64,000 nucleotides of DNA. Source: Cardiocondyla obscurior. Its lineage: Eukaryota > Arthropoda > Insecta > Hymenoptera > Formicidae. Below are positions 50,001 through 63,535 of this stretch, piece after piece. The position numbers and the translations under genes were made by a program. The stretch is from the NCBI RefSeq assembly GCF_019399895.1, contig NC_091865.1:2981001-3045000 (forward strand), written 5' to 3'. Position 1 is the first letter of the stretch; the number at the start of each line of letters is the position of its first letter. Under the pieces are notes generated by a model. The model saw only the letters and a list, made by a program, of their open reading frames with translations. It searched no databases and was not told where the DNA came from.

Positions 50001-53000
50001 TTGAGTTACACGGCGAAATTTTCGGGGATGCGGGTCGTTGGTAGATTAGCTGCCAATCTCTACTATATTTCGGGAATGATGTCTACGTGCACGCGCGCGA
50101 GGTTTCCCAATACTTTTGGGACAAATTCGGGAGGGCACGGGCGTAGAACGGTAATTACGGGAGTCGGAAAGTCGTCAGCCTCGGTCATAACTTCGTAGGA
50201 TTCCCAGGAGGGCCCGGGTGCAATTTGTCGGTAGGCTCGGTAGCACAGCGGGTGAAAAGGACCGGCCGCGATTATTTGGGGCGTTGGATGCAGGATGCAA
50301 ACAACGACGGGGGGGACGTCGAATAAATGACGTGCGTCTGTTTGTGCATTCGTCTCATTCCGTCGATCGTATTCCTCCCCCTCCGTCTGTACTGAATTCG
50401 TTCGGTGTACAAAATCGTAGCTGTCACATTGTTTTCGGGAGAGCAGAGCCTACTTGTAATTATAAGACGTAACGATTAATCAGGCGGGCGCACGAAGCTA
50501 ATACGAATTATTTTTATCTATCATAGAATATTATTACGTTGACTGTTTTATATTTTTTCACGTGTTGTCGCGCAATAAATCAAAATCATGGTAAGATTAA
50601 ATTACTGTTTGAAGTAACTATCGTGTTAATAATTTAAAAAAGTTTGTATTATTTTCTGCGCGACTGAATTATTAGTAAAAATTATAGTATTGTATCAAAA
50701 TTTTTTTTTTTATGGATATCAAATATAGAAATAATTTTAAAAATAGAGAAACCGTAGCGACGTTCGTTAAATATCCACCGACGATGAGTCGCGGCGAGAA
50801 AAATCGCGGTCGTCGCCTTCGATACTTGCGGCTCGCGCATCTCAAGAGCTGCGGCATCGGCCGTGCGGCGGTTTATCAATGATTCAAGCGCAATCTCATT
50901 TCGTATGATAATCCGTGGACCCGGAGAAATATTCATCGTGGCGGTTCGGCGGTCCTCATGAAATTCCGTGGCTCTCGCGGCTTCTGCGCGCCTTAGGAAG
51001 CCACCAGAGGCCCCGCTGCAGCTTTGCGGGATTTTCGTATTCTCTGGCGAGATGATGTTACCCGGGCGCGGGACACCGTGATGCATGTAAGAACATTCCG
51101 GCTTCTTCAGTCGGAAGACGGAGAAGAAACAGCGACAACGGCGGCCGGACGTTCGCGGCCGGGCGAGAAAAGCGGGAGAAGGGAGGCTGCTCGAAGTAGA
51201 AACGAAGGGGAAAACCAGAGTTCTTCGCGGAAGTTTGATGCCAGGCTCGAGATGCGAGAAGCCGCGGGATTACCGCCGATAGGGGATGATACTTTTGTGA
51301 GTCGGACACGGGTAAATGATGGATCGTCCTGGTCGTGTCGAGGAATGTAAAACTCACGTAAATCTCAGGGTTTCGCGCGGCGAACTAACGCACGGCTCAC
51401 GTACTTTGCACTTCGTTCGCTCGTGAGTTTCGCCGCTATCTTTTTCGTGACAGTCATGCTGATGAGAACTGACGCGCGTTTCCAAGAGCTCCGAACGAAT
51501 CGTCATAAGTACAGCTTAAGTAGTTACACGATGAAGCCGACTTAAAATTATATTACCCAATAAAAAAAATCGATTTGTTAAATAAATATCATGCTAATTG
51601 TCGTCAAAATTAATTAATTTTATTCTCGGCATACTTTCGAATTAATCGAGTGATTTTATGCTAAGCTACTAGAAAGGAAAGTTCTAAAAAAGGATATATC
51701 AAAATAAACGAGGTGTGTAGACAAAATATCGTTTAGACGACATATCTGTGCTCTCTAGAGAACTTCAACGAGCGTGTACCTGACCAAAATCCAACCCGAC
51801 ATTCTTCTGGGACCTCGAAAAGTCAAATATTTGGACCGATTGCAGAGTCATCGAAGGCCTCACGCGCGTGGCTTTCTTTCACGAGAAAATCGGTGGTTTT
51901 CACGCGATTCACCAGCGACCACGCAGTTCGAAGGAAAGAAACATTGTTCGAGTTTCGTTGTATCCTCAGGGACATGCTCTCCTCCGCCTCGCCAACAGCT
52001 GATTAATCGTTCTGCTCTTTCCCGGGGGACCAGGGAGACGCATCGAGCGGCTTCTTTGTCGTTGTGAACGGCGTTTTGTACTGACTATTTTTCGTTTACC
52101 GTTATAAGAAGCGGACCGTCTTGAGGAATATAGCGTTTCTTATAGCACCCTCCTCCCCGCCGCCTCCTCGCGTGTTTCTATCGCGCCAGATGATTTTTGA
52201 AAGGCAATGTATTTTCTCTTTGTATTCGCGAATAATCATTTCAACTTCTACGGATATAGAAACAAGAAGAATTTGTTGATGCAACTTGGCACGTTTACAA
52301 ATATCAAGTATATTGCATTGATCCAATTTTATTTCAATGTAGGCGCATTAATATTCTAATCTCGTGAAAGAAAATAGCAACGACTCGGAGAGTGAAAATA
52401 CCGGTTACAAAGAGGACGTGCGGGGCAGTTTGTTAAGCACCGAAGTCGCCCCCGCAGTGCGGTATATCCGGTGCAGCTTAATTTGTTTATTTGGTACGGA
52501 TGGGGGGAGGGGGTGTGGTAGGAGATATTCGTAGAGCGAGAGGGTGAATTGCAGCGCGATACAATGTTTTATTTAAATACGTCGCTGCGATCCAGCTCGC
52601 GCCCCATGGGTGTCCTGGACGGTAGCTGCCTACACTTAATATGGGAAGCGACAGACTCATTTTTATTTCTCAGTCCCATAGAAACCGACGTGGAGGACCT
52701 CTTTCGTTTTCCGCCCGTCGCGATTTTATGAGTTTCGTATACGTTCGCGTCGTAAACCAGTATTCTGCATTTCGTAGTGCGTGCTATTTTATCGTTGACA
52801 TTTATAGCCGCAAAAACTGACGTATTATTATGATGTTCAATTCATTTATTTTATTCTACGTTAACATTTTTATTTTAATAATAAAGTTTTTCAAGAGTTT
52901 TAAAGAATGTCACTTATTATTTAATCAGAAACAAAAATAAGACAATAATTCGTTTAATTGAAGGTTTTTTTTTTCTTCCATTTTCTAAACATATATTATT

Positions 53001-53247
53001 AATTTTATTTCATAATTGTCGACAATGATGGAGAAACATTTGCGCTCGTATTTTTACGAGTCAAATAAGATATAAAAAAGAAAATCTTTTGAAACACCGA
53101 CAATTTGTATTATGCCGGTTGTCGTAATACTAACTTTTACTCTGTGCACAATGGAGATTTTTTTTTTTTTGAAAAGACTGCATGAATTTTAAATTGACAT
53201 TGGGAGCAGGATTTCGTGCAGTATAATTTGAGTTAATTTCGCTGCAG
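44001..53247. other. upstream region without a recognised gene
   Basis: It alternates AT-rich DNA (45420-45560, 46130-46430, 47270-47480, 47750-48660, 49690-49860, 51540-51720, 52800-53080) with GC/CpG-rich blocks (44140-44470, 45700-46100, 46440-47250, 49120-49670, 50000-50470, 50750-51520, 51770-52080). The longest frame, 163 codons on plus at 49132, is matched by open frames on the opposite strand and has no recognisable motif. No gene or RNA gene supported. Confidence 0.55.
44811..44836. repeat. A homopolymer, 26 nt
   Basis: Uninterrupted A run directly after a GC-rich stretch (TGCCGCGGAC). No flanking duplication seen, so a retroposed origin is not supported. Confidence 0.9.
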
Positions 53248-53341
53248 GGAACAAGAGACCCGATTAAAAACCTCGGCTCATTGTCTTATGTTTGCTTCTG
53301 GTGCACGTACGACACTGGGCAATTTTCTCGAATCTCTCCCC
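53248..53341 (+). other. exon-like segment, 94 nt, product unknown
   Basis: It is preceded on the plus strand by TTTCGCTGCAG and followed by the consensus donor GTAAGT at 53342. Two frames are open throughout: one begins GTRDPIKNLGSLSYVCFW, the other EQETRLKTSAHCLMFASG. Neither is recognised. Good splice sites on both sides of a stop-free 94-nt segment are suggestive but expected a few times by chance in 64 kb. Confidence 0.25.
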
Positions 53342-56300
53342 GTAAGTTGAGAGGATAAAGGTGTACCGAAAAATTCTACAGATTATTCGCCCCGGCTTAC
53401 GAATTTTAATTAATCACTTATGATTCAGACACACTTTGTGACGGTATATCCTTAGATAAAGCTCTGATCACTTGACTACGAAATTACCTATCTTGCTACT
53501 AAAGCCGAAAGCACTCGACCATCGAAGATTCTACGTGAAGATAATTATGAATTCTCTTTCAAGATTACGTCGAAATCCCAGAGGGTTATCACAGTCAATG
53601 AAAGACGGTTCGAAGTTAAGGATGTCACATTGAACGATCGAGTCAAGAACAGAAAGTTTTGTCCTTTGCATGGCCGAATGGAAAATAATAAAAATTTTCG
53701 AGATACCACAGTCGTGCGAGAAAATTAATTAAAAATTTGGACTTCGATACTTCGGAGTATAAAGCAATTGATTAAATTTTTATTCCTCGCTCGTGGACGT
53801 GAAATTTTAATATCTTCTGGGCAACGAGTGAAGACATTAGATCGCCAAGGACGTAGGCAAATACGGTTAACGCTGTTTGCTCTGGTTTGAATGGTAGTTA
53901 CATGTGTGGTGCCTGTGCCGCGAGTGAGATCTTCCTACCCTGTGACCTTCCTCGGCTCAGTGCGTAACGGTCCCTCAAGTTAAATAGTATAATGGCCAAT
54001 TTAAAATGTCCCGGAGTATCTAAGATTTGTGTTTGCCCGTGGTCGAGATGTGTTTGAACGACATCTCGTCTCTCCGCGAACCGAGAATGGAGAAAGAACA
54101 CAGTCGCGACCGCGAAAAACCCCATGGGCCTCGGACACATATTGAACTTTTCGAACCACGTACATGCAAGTTAGGTTGTGACTCTAATGCTTGAATATAA
54201 AAATATTAACCGCTTGAATTTTATTAATGTGATTTATAGAAGTAGCTTGTAATGTGCGCGCAACAAGGCTCGCAAAAACCAATGAAACCCTTTATTATTA
54301 AAAAGTATATATTATAAATAGCTCGAACGTAAATCGTTCCGTTTTAACTGTCGCTGAAAAATCGATGCGGAATACTGGAAACAAGTAGGATCGAAAAATA
54401 TATTTTCGCCGTTGCATTTTACGTCTGCCAATCCGGTATCGCGAAACTAAACGTATCACGCGCTCCTGCCGAACGCGATCCCACGGGATGGAGCACCCAA
54501 CACGCCTATTTTTCACGTGATAACCGTAGGAGCGGCGGCGGAAAGGGAACGACGCATTATTGCATTGTCCAGTTTGATAGAATCCCAAAATCCTTCAGGT
54601 TCTGCGACGCGGCCACGCGAGGTGCCTAGCAATGCGCCTTGCGGCCATTTTCCCCAGGGCACGCGGTAACCCATCAAACTTTTAGCTGGACAACCCCCAC
54701 CCCGGCTCCGGTAGTTCTTCTTCTTTTGCTGGAACGTGCCAGCAGCCAGCACTGCGGCAAGGTTGTGCGGGGGATCTTCTCGTGATGAATATTGCAAGGG
54801 GCGCTTATTGTTTCCACTCACAAATCATCCGCCGATGTCTCGCGGGGGGCGAGCCGCAATGTTTTATTCTCCTTTGGTCGACAGGGTCGACACCGGTAGA
54901 TATAACCGAACTCGTGTGTGCTCAAGAAGCCTCGCGTCCTTCCCGAAAGGACCGTCCTCGCCCGATGGCAAGACATATCGCCACCATTATGTGCCGGAAA
55001 TCTTGTTTGATTGAAGCGAATGGTCGTTGTAAAAGATTTCCGAGAATAATCGTGAATGTCGCGGTAGCATGCAATAAAATAAATCAGTTGCACGTGATCT
55101 TTACAAACTTTTTATCCTGCATTTGAAAAGGAGTAAAGTTGACTTGTATTTCGTACGCTAATACTTCAAATATAATTTTTATATCCTATATATAATTAAA
55201 TGTATTTTAGAAAACAAAAAAGTCTATTTTTTTTATTATTAAATTATGAAAAAAAAAATTTTAATTAGTTAAAAAATTAAAATAAAATACATGTAAGTCT
55301 AACATAAATTATTACATCTATTTTTTTTTTCCTTTTTTTTTTGTTTTGTGCAAATGTTTTACGATATCCAGTCTTGCGAAAGAAATGCGCGTTACTAGAA
55401 GTATATGTTCCAGTTCTTTACGAGGGAAGCTAAATGGAGGTTGGGAAAAGAATGTGAACTCGTTTCTTTTGGTGGCTCGAACGCCACCCTCGTCCCAATT
55501 CCGTAACAATAATTTTGCAAATAGCCGGCGGAAGCCGCCGCTAAATAATGAAGTATCTTGTCGTACAGGAAGATTCAATTTGCGGCAACGCATTGGGTAA
55601 ACTAAGGTAGAAGAAAAAAAATTTTGATGATGAATTTACTATTTTCCTTGATAACATTTTTAACGTTAAACACATTTTCGCTTATTTATATTTTTTTTAT
55701 GCGTGCTGTATAATTTTTATTCAACTTTTACGTAAATTTTATTCTGCTGTTATCATAAATTCCATCTTAATATCATCCTAACCATAGAATTTTTTAAACA
55801 ACTATACTTTAATAAGTTTTGATAAATGGATACATTACTATTGTGCGTGTTGCAAAAGTTTAATTTGTTATTTGTTATGTCTAGAACTCGCCACAAGTTA
55901 TAACATATTTTAAGCGAAACTGATGGTAAGCGTAAAATATTCAAATATAATATTCAAATGTCGACCGTAAACTGGAAACTTGATTTCCAACACCTATGAA
56001 TCAACGTCAATACGTTTTCTTTAGATGCTGATTCTTGGATATGGACAGAAATCGTATTAGGGTCTGGCAAGGGCTGAGAGGTATACAAAATCTATGAGTA
56101 AACTCCACGTAAATACGTATTTAAGTACGCGTATAAATAAAATTTGTAATAATTAAAAAATGATAAATCGTTACATTATTAAATTAATTACTTTATAATC
56201 TTTTATAAATCCCACGAAATTTTTATCAGATAAAAACAATTATTAAAAAAAATAAATAAATAAATAAACAACAATCGGAATAACACATTAACAATTTTTA

Positions 56301-59098
56301 AAAACAATGTACAATTGTACGGTGAAATTGTACAAGCTTTCAATCATTTTCAGGTAGGGCGAGAAGTTGCGGATTTCTGCACATCGGGAGGGGGAGAGCT
56401 CACCAGAACGTGTTTACTCCCGGCGAAACTAATTGCGCGTGCACGATTTTATTAAATTTGTCCACAACGTTACCTCGTTTGCATTCGTTAATGAGTTTTC
56501 GGTCTGGCGGTCCGGGCCGTGGAAGTAACGAGGTTTGGACGGACGAAGGGGAGGGCAGGTGTACTCGAGCAAGAGGGATGAGAGCGGGAGTGTGCCGGTT
56601 CGGTTTTTGCCCGAATTTGCATACTTTTCGCGGTGGTTTAATTTCTACGGCCCCGCAAAATCGGACGGCCCCTTTTTTGCCCTTACACCACGAACACCGT
56701 CGGACCGACCAGGCGGACCTCCGATACGGTATAAGTACACGAAGGATGTGATAGGCCATCGTAGATCACTCTGCGGTCTGGCATCTCAAGGGTCGCATTA
56801 TCCCTACCTCAACCCCTTTCGTGGGAGTAACCCTTTTTGGTCGGTCCTTCTTCTACAAATTACACTGGACCTTCTATTGCACCGACCGCGAAAGAGTTTA
56901 ATCGACCCCGCGGAAAAAAGATGGGCACCTAAGCGTTCTTCGTACGTTCGAAGGAGAATAGTTTCTTTTCGCGTGCTTGAAGAGATACCGGTGCAATTTA
57001 TCGACAGCCTTACCGGGGGCTTCGCTCGACCAATTACATTAGTCCATCACACGATATTTCGCGTGTCAACGGATTTAGAAATATGTTCCGAACGCACGCT
57101 TGAGATACTCACAATACCCACCGGATAATTTCTCAGCGCGTTTCAACATATCCTCCTTAAAACGCATTAAAAAACTTTCCCGAAGCGTGCTTCTTATAAT
57201 AGCAGTTCCTCGACGACGATACGGACTCCCGCGGGATTCGAACCACTTGGAATATTTACGATAAATACTTACACATACTTTTGCGTGCAGATAACGAAGG
57301 GTGCCGACCGATAAAAATATTATTCAAATTTGTTATATGTATATGCAATCAAGCATTATGATATCGAAGTTGAGCCATAAGCATTAAAAAAAAAAAAAAA
57401 AAACAAATCTTTTGAAATTAATATTATTAAAATAAATTTCAAACGTAAAATAAAATTATATAATATTATATGAGTTAAAGTACAAGCATAATTATATTTA
57501 AAAGTGTAATATTGATTTTGCAGCACGACATAATATTAAATTAATACATTTTAATTTGATTGCATGTACATAATATATAAATTTGAACTGTTTTTATGTA
57601 AATTCTAGATGCAGAATTATTTATATCTTTTTTTTTAACACATACTATCTGTACTTTATAAATTATTTAAAAAAAAAAAAAAAAAAAATTGTAACAAAAA
57701 CTCTAGATAACTACAGTTCAGTGACCCGAAGGTGTGATGTAGCTTGATGTCTGAGCAATATCACGGGGACATGGTCATCTTAATAGACTCGTCGGTCGCT
57801 CGGCGCGAAGCCTGGAAACCGAAAAGCACGCACCAATGATTTTAATGAGATTCACAAGTCGGAAAGCCCGTCTGAAGTTATGACACGCTTATAGTGCCGG
57901 ACTTTGTGACGGAGGAAGTTCGCATCGCTCTACCCTCGTCGTATGCAACATGGCGAAACAAGAAATCCAATGCGTGATCCGATGGCGAGATGAAGAAAAT
58001 CTGATATTTCCCCGATTCCCTGAGGATCGCCGTGGAAAGAAACGTTATAAGAAATTTTACGGGCCCCGGCTAAATTTTCAAAATCGCCAGGTTTTCGTGA
58101 AACATTGACATTTACGCCCGACCGTTTTGTAAGTTTTCAGCACGCGGTTACGTACACGACGCGTGATGAGAACGAAGTGGAAGTGGTTGAATTTCAGTTT
58201 CGCTTTACCGGATGGTCCGTTGTGCCGAGAGCGCGGATGGGGAAAGCACGGTGGGGTGAGAATGAGGAGAAACTGGCGGGATTGCGTTCATGTTGGTCAT
58301 GAGTTTCGGACTTGGGAATTTCGGCCGGTGGCTCGTTCGCGGGGCACAAAGCGGTCTGCCGGACTTAACGTGATTAGCAGAGATACCCCAGCAGTTTCCT
58401 ATTATCCGCGGTCCAGACGCCGCCGCACAACCGAGCAGTCTTCTCCTCCTTTTTCGACCCCCGTCAACCCCTTCAGCTTGATTCTACTCTACAATTGAAA
58501 CGCGCTGATTATCAATGTCTTCAATTCGTCGCGAGCGTAACAAATATTAAACAAATTATTATTTTATTGTACGTATAAAGCCCTTTTTTAATTCCAGCTA
58601 CGTTATAAGTACTATTAATAAAAAATACTCGCTGTTAATAAAAGCATTACATGAAAATTTTTAAACGTTCCATTCTTATACACGGTTATGAAAAACGTAA
58701 TATAACGTAATGTTAAAAAAAAAAATAATTTCTCGATTAATTTCCTATAATAAATTTACATTAAAAAAAAAAAAATAAATAAATAAAAGAATAAATTAAA
58801 ACAAGACCCGTATTTATTTTTCAAATTACCGGAATATTTATCAAGTATTTCTCGATTTTCACAAGATCAACGCGATCGATGACGTTTAGAACTCCGTTAC
58901 GGATCCGGCAAAGGTTCAACGGCTAGACTCGATCCTAAAATCAGAAGTGCGGAGCGATACGAGAGGGTATACTAGGCGTATGAGCTTACAGACAGTATAC
59001 AGAGTGAGAGTCCCTGCGAGTATGAAACTCAATTTGATTCCTGCTTCCCCTCAACCCCCGTCGTCGGAACCGGAGGTGAGTGGGACGAGAGGGACTCG

Positions 59099-59122
59099 GG
59101 GGTGGCGGTGGTCCGCCACCCC
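59099..59122. repeat. GC-rich perfect hairpin
   Basis: GGGGTGGCGG (59099-59108), TGGT loop, CCGCCACCCC (59113-59122): a 10-bp perfect stem in a GC-rich block, unusually stable for this AT-rich sequence. Confidence 0.6.
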
Positions 59123-62100
59123 AGAAAAGGGGGTGCTCCCAGGGGCGCGCGACTGACCCGACATCCTGCAGGATCCAGCCACTCATATTGCCAATTACCA
59201 ACTCTACGACCCTCTCGCTCTTCGCTCGCTTTGGACTTCGGATGATTCCAGCCACTTCCAGGCTGTTCCAGTTACATCGGCGCCGGTGTACATTCTCATA
59301 GCCGTCATAGCTGGAAAAGGCCCGCTGGCTAGACGCACGCCAAGTAAGCGTAATCTCTGGCGAATATTAAAGGATTTATGTTTCCTCTTACCGTACTGAG
59401 TGCACTTTGCGTGTGATCATTTCAAGAACAGGGCGGGCGCGTTAATGGTAATAGATTGCCCATCTCATCTCATCTCACTTAGATGACCTCTTTCCAAACG
59501 TTGAAATTACATCACGGGGCCGAAATCATATATTTCTATACGTCACATATATTTCGCTAATCTAACATATTTGACGAAAGCATGTCACTTGAGGTAGGCT
59601 TCGAAGCCGCGCGAATTAAAATTAAATTAATATCGCCAATGTAATTGACATTGTGCATGTAATTGCAAAATAATTTACGCGTATGTATAAATACGAATTA
59701 AAATATTATATGAATTAATTTATCAGCAAATGTAAAAAAAAAAAAAAATAGTTTAAATTTAATAATTATTAATATTTGTAAAAATTGTAGAAATAATTGT
59801 AATTATAAGAGAAGAGGGAAGAAATTCGAATTACGTAAAATAGTACACGTATCTTTCGATGTATCGAATAGATTTCCGTAGAATATTGAAATTTTATAAC
59901 CGCACACAATCGAAATGAAACCACGAAAATACGATCGCGAAATCACTTAGGTTTATTGGATCGGATAAGAAGCGGCGGTGCATTTGGAGGTAATCGTATA
60001 TAAAATCTATATGTCACACGTATACGTCCCTATATCCCGGAGTTTATGCGTTATAAAAGAGGGGTTGCCCCGTGGCACGTGGATAGAGGACAAGCTTGCG
60101 GGGAGGGTGGCATCGAAAGGTGGAAGAGCGTTGGAAAGAGGTGGAACGGTGAGTTTAACAAATATTGAAGTCTCGGAGACGTCAGCTCGCCCGCGGGCTC
60201 CCTTCGTCGCGATCCAGGGAAAGAAAGTTCCGAGTTTAAACTTGTCTAAATGTTTATACTTTTCCTCCGCCACGATATTTCCGCGAGACCCGCGCCCGAT
60301 CTCTCTGCTATATGTGCTCCTAACGCCGCTATCTTTCTGACGTGTCCTCGAAACGACATTCTCGCCCATCCGCCTTTCAATATTTTTCCCGTGCGTACCG
60401 ACACTTCCGTTCGCGCTACTTTCGCCTCCTCGTACCGGAATGTCGTGCATTTCTTATACGCCCCGTAGCTCGGACTCACGGACTTACTTTCTCCCTGCTT
60501 TGCCGCCACCCCTCCTCCCCCCCGTCACGCGTGCCCACCTTTGATATACTCGCACGAGCACGGGACTTCTTGAGCTTCGCGTCACGAAAATGCCACGGTT
60601 ATTATGCATGTATGCCGGGATTCGATGTCGCGGGGGTATGGGGCATTCTCTTTTTCACTCGAATCCCCCGCGGTGTTGCCCCGGCGCCCTTGAATGCTTC
60701 GGGAGCATTTCGCATTCCCGTTTAAATTATATAACGGCCTCATGTTTTTCCGAGCTTTCGGAGTTACCTCGTATAACCGCAAGACGCTCCGAAGGCGCCA
60801 AATGCGCCTATTTTATCAACATCACAACAGTAAAATGATCAAAAGAATTTTATTCGCGAAAAGTCCGCGGCGCTGAGTCGACTCTGCTCTGCGAAACGCG
60901 ATATTGAAACAAGAATACCATTTTGCAGTCGGAATAAAAATAAGATAAGCCGCGGGGTTCATTAATCAAGTGTATTCTCTTAATTATTCGTAATGTAATG
61001 CACTTCCGATGGTATGCGTATTGCTAAAAGCGTACCGGAAATATTCGGAAACGGCAACGACGGCGTAAAAAAAGGAAAAAAAAAAATTCGATATACACCG
61101 TATTGGATCTCGATGCAGAAACGATTGTGGCCGATTATAAACGCATCGCGGCAATGCTCGCAGGTAACGTGGGGTGGGCTGATTCGCGAAGGGTGGGCGA
61201 TGGTGGGTGGCTTACGGTAGAGTAAGATGTAATTTTCAATACCCCGGCCCGGAGTCTCTGGAGGCGCAAGGGGAGCCACAATTCCGGGGGTTTACCGTGC
61301 GCTGTCGACGTAAACTCTCCTCAGTCGCACCCCCGTCGGCCGAAGTCAGCCACGGAGAGCACCACTTATTCGAACCCCCAGTGACTGTCAATACCAAGTC
61401 GTATACTGTCTCTATTCGCGTACAAAACATATACAAAAAAAAAATCTTATCGCATGCTTAGTCCATCAAGATTCATTTACATTCAACATAAATCACGATA
61501 TGTCCACGAGTTAGATTATCACGTAATGAAAAATGCTCGGAAACATCGTGTTACTTTCTTTACATTTAATTAATTCAATTAGTAAAAGTAAACGTACCGC
61601 ATATGGAAGATAGAATGTAATATTAATCAAATTTACGCAATTATTGTACAAATTTGTTTTATCTCACGTTAAATTATTATTAATAAATGATACGAACATT
61701 TTAATTTATGCTGGAAATATTTTTCGAATATCTTAAGTATTCAATCGTATTTTTTTATTAATTAAATCATTTAAAATGATTATTAATAATTCGTATATTA
61801 AAATTCTTACTGCAACGTGCATTTTTCTATATGTTATCGGGAAAAACTTTGCTTTTATGCAAGAAATATTCAAGCGCGGTATTGAAACTGTTAGTGTCCA
61901 TATCATTGGCAGCTGTCAAAGATTTTCTTTAATGTATAGTTCTCCTATGACTGTACGCACGACGAAGAAAGGCACGTCTCTCTACTTGGATCTTTCGCAA
62001 TGACTAACCTCATTTTGAAGTTGCTACCATGACGTTCGCCAAAGCAAGGTGAGAACCACATGTGAGAACCTTGTTCACAGCCCAGGGGAGAGCTGAGAGT

Positions 62101-63489
62101 CACACTGATCTTGCTCTTTGTCGCGGGACCCATTGGAGTGCATCCTCCACCTTCGAAGCACACTCCCCCACTGCATTCCCTTCTGCCTCGCCACGGTCCT
62201 CTCGGCATCCTCTGGTATCTTCCTTCCGGAGTCGCGAGGTACATAGCGTGGCTTTTGAAACCTCTCGAGAGGGTACATTGACTTCGATATTCCGTATCGA
62301 GTTACGCTCGTTTCGTGTACCAAACAGTTGATAGAAGGAGCACGAGTGCCGAACAAAACGTAGCACGCGAGGAAGTAAGATACGCGTCATATTAGCTCGT
62401 AATGTGTTAACCCGTTAAGTTTGCATTACTACTTTTTTTTTTTTCTTTTAATATAACGCACATAATAATTTACTTAATTTTTTTTTACTCTCAGTTTTTA
62501 CTTTGCGTTTGAAGTAATAATTCAGAAGTAAAATACATCTATGGCAGTCGACGTAAGATCGAGTGTAATAATCAACGTAAAACACTTGTGACGATTGCGA
62601 TTTTCGCACGGATAACGATCTCGGAGTCAGACAAATCCCCCAAACGCCGTGAATTAGTGTCCGTTTGATTTACCCATGGGAGGGTGAGGTAAGTCGGCAA
62701 TCGACCGTTCGTCTCAGGTACACGCAAAAAACGTCTTCTGACTCTGCCACTGGAAATGCGATCGTCATCTAATTGGAACTCGATACCCGGTAACGAGGGT
62801 TACAAACTTTTCCGTTTTCTGTCTGCCTCAGCTCTCTCTCCCTACCGCGCCCTACGTCTTGCGTCCACCCCCTTGTTCGTTCACCTCCGTTTTCTCGGGG
62901 GCGCGTCCCCGCAAGTAACGCCGATGGGAGGGGATGAAAAATTGTTATCTTATTTATGAGCACGAGATTAGACCAGCGGTAGAGCGTTTCGCGCCACTAA
63001 CAGGCGTCGGAATGATGAATGTCCCTTGAACCGAGCGTGCTTCTGCTTACGCCGCGAGTCGCGGTGTCCGTTTAAAAGGTCGTCGTTAATTAACTAATTA
63101 AATGAATACGTAGTAGTTCACGGATTGACCGTGTCACGCCACGACAGCCGCGAAGAGATTAGAATGCGCAAAAAACGAAGAGAAGTTGACACGAAATACA
63201 AACAAGGCACTTGGCGTTAACGCGATGCGCATAATAAAATTAATGAAGCGTTTCCTCGTCGATTCTATCGGTTTACTTCGGTTCAGCAAAATCTGTGTAA
63301 TTTAATTCGTCCGTTTACACGACAGAAAATATATGCCCGACGTATGAATTATATAAATTCTAAATCATTAAATTATACTTTTTAATTATTACTTTTGATT
63401 TAAATAAATGTTACTTTAATTTCGCTTTGTTAATTCTAGACGGTGGACGGATAATTCTTTTACGTGATACGTTTCAAATATAACGCGTA

Positions 63490-63500
63490 AGAAAAAAAAG

Positions 63501-63531
<31 letters not shown>

Positions 63532-63535
63532 AAAG
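63490..63535. repeat. A-rich tract followed by GA microsatellite
   Basis: Two A8-A9 runs separated by G, then about eleven GA units (63509-63531). Confidence 0.9.

Noticed and set aside
53468..53728. 86-codon plus frame with natural-looking composition
   Set aside because: No ATG until near its end and no acceptor after the upstream in-frame stop at 53465-53467; no recognised family.
56535..57128. Longest open frame in the window (197 codons, plus strand)
   Set aside because: No recognisable domain or motif, overlapping long frames in another register and on the other strand, and GC-rich composition that makes stop codons rare. No convincing splice context.
62965..62990. TTAGACCAGCGGTAGAGCG, reminiscent of a tRNA D-arm
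   Set aside because: No T-loop within the next 60 nt and no matching acceptor stem.
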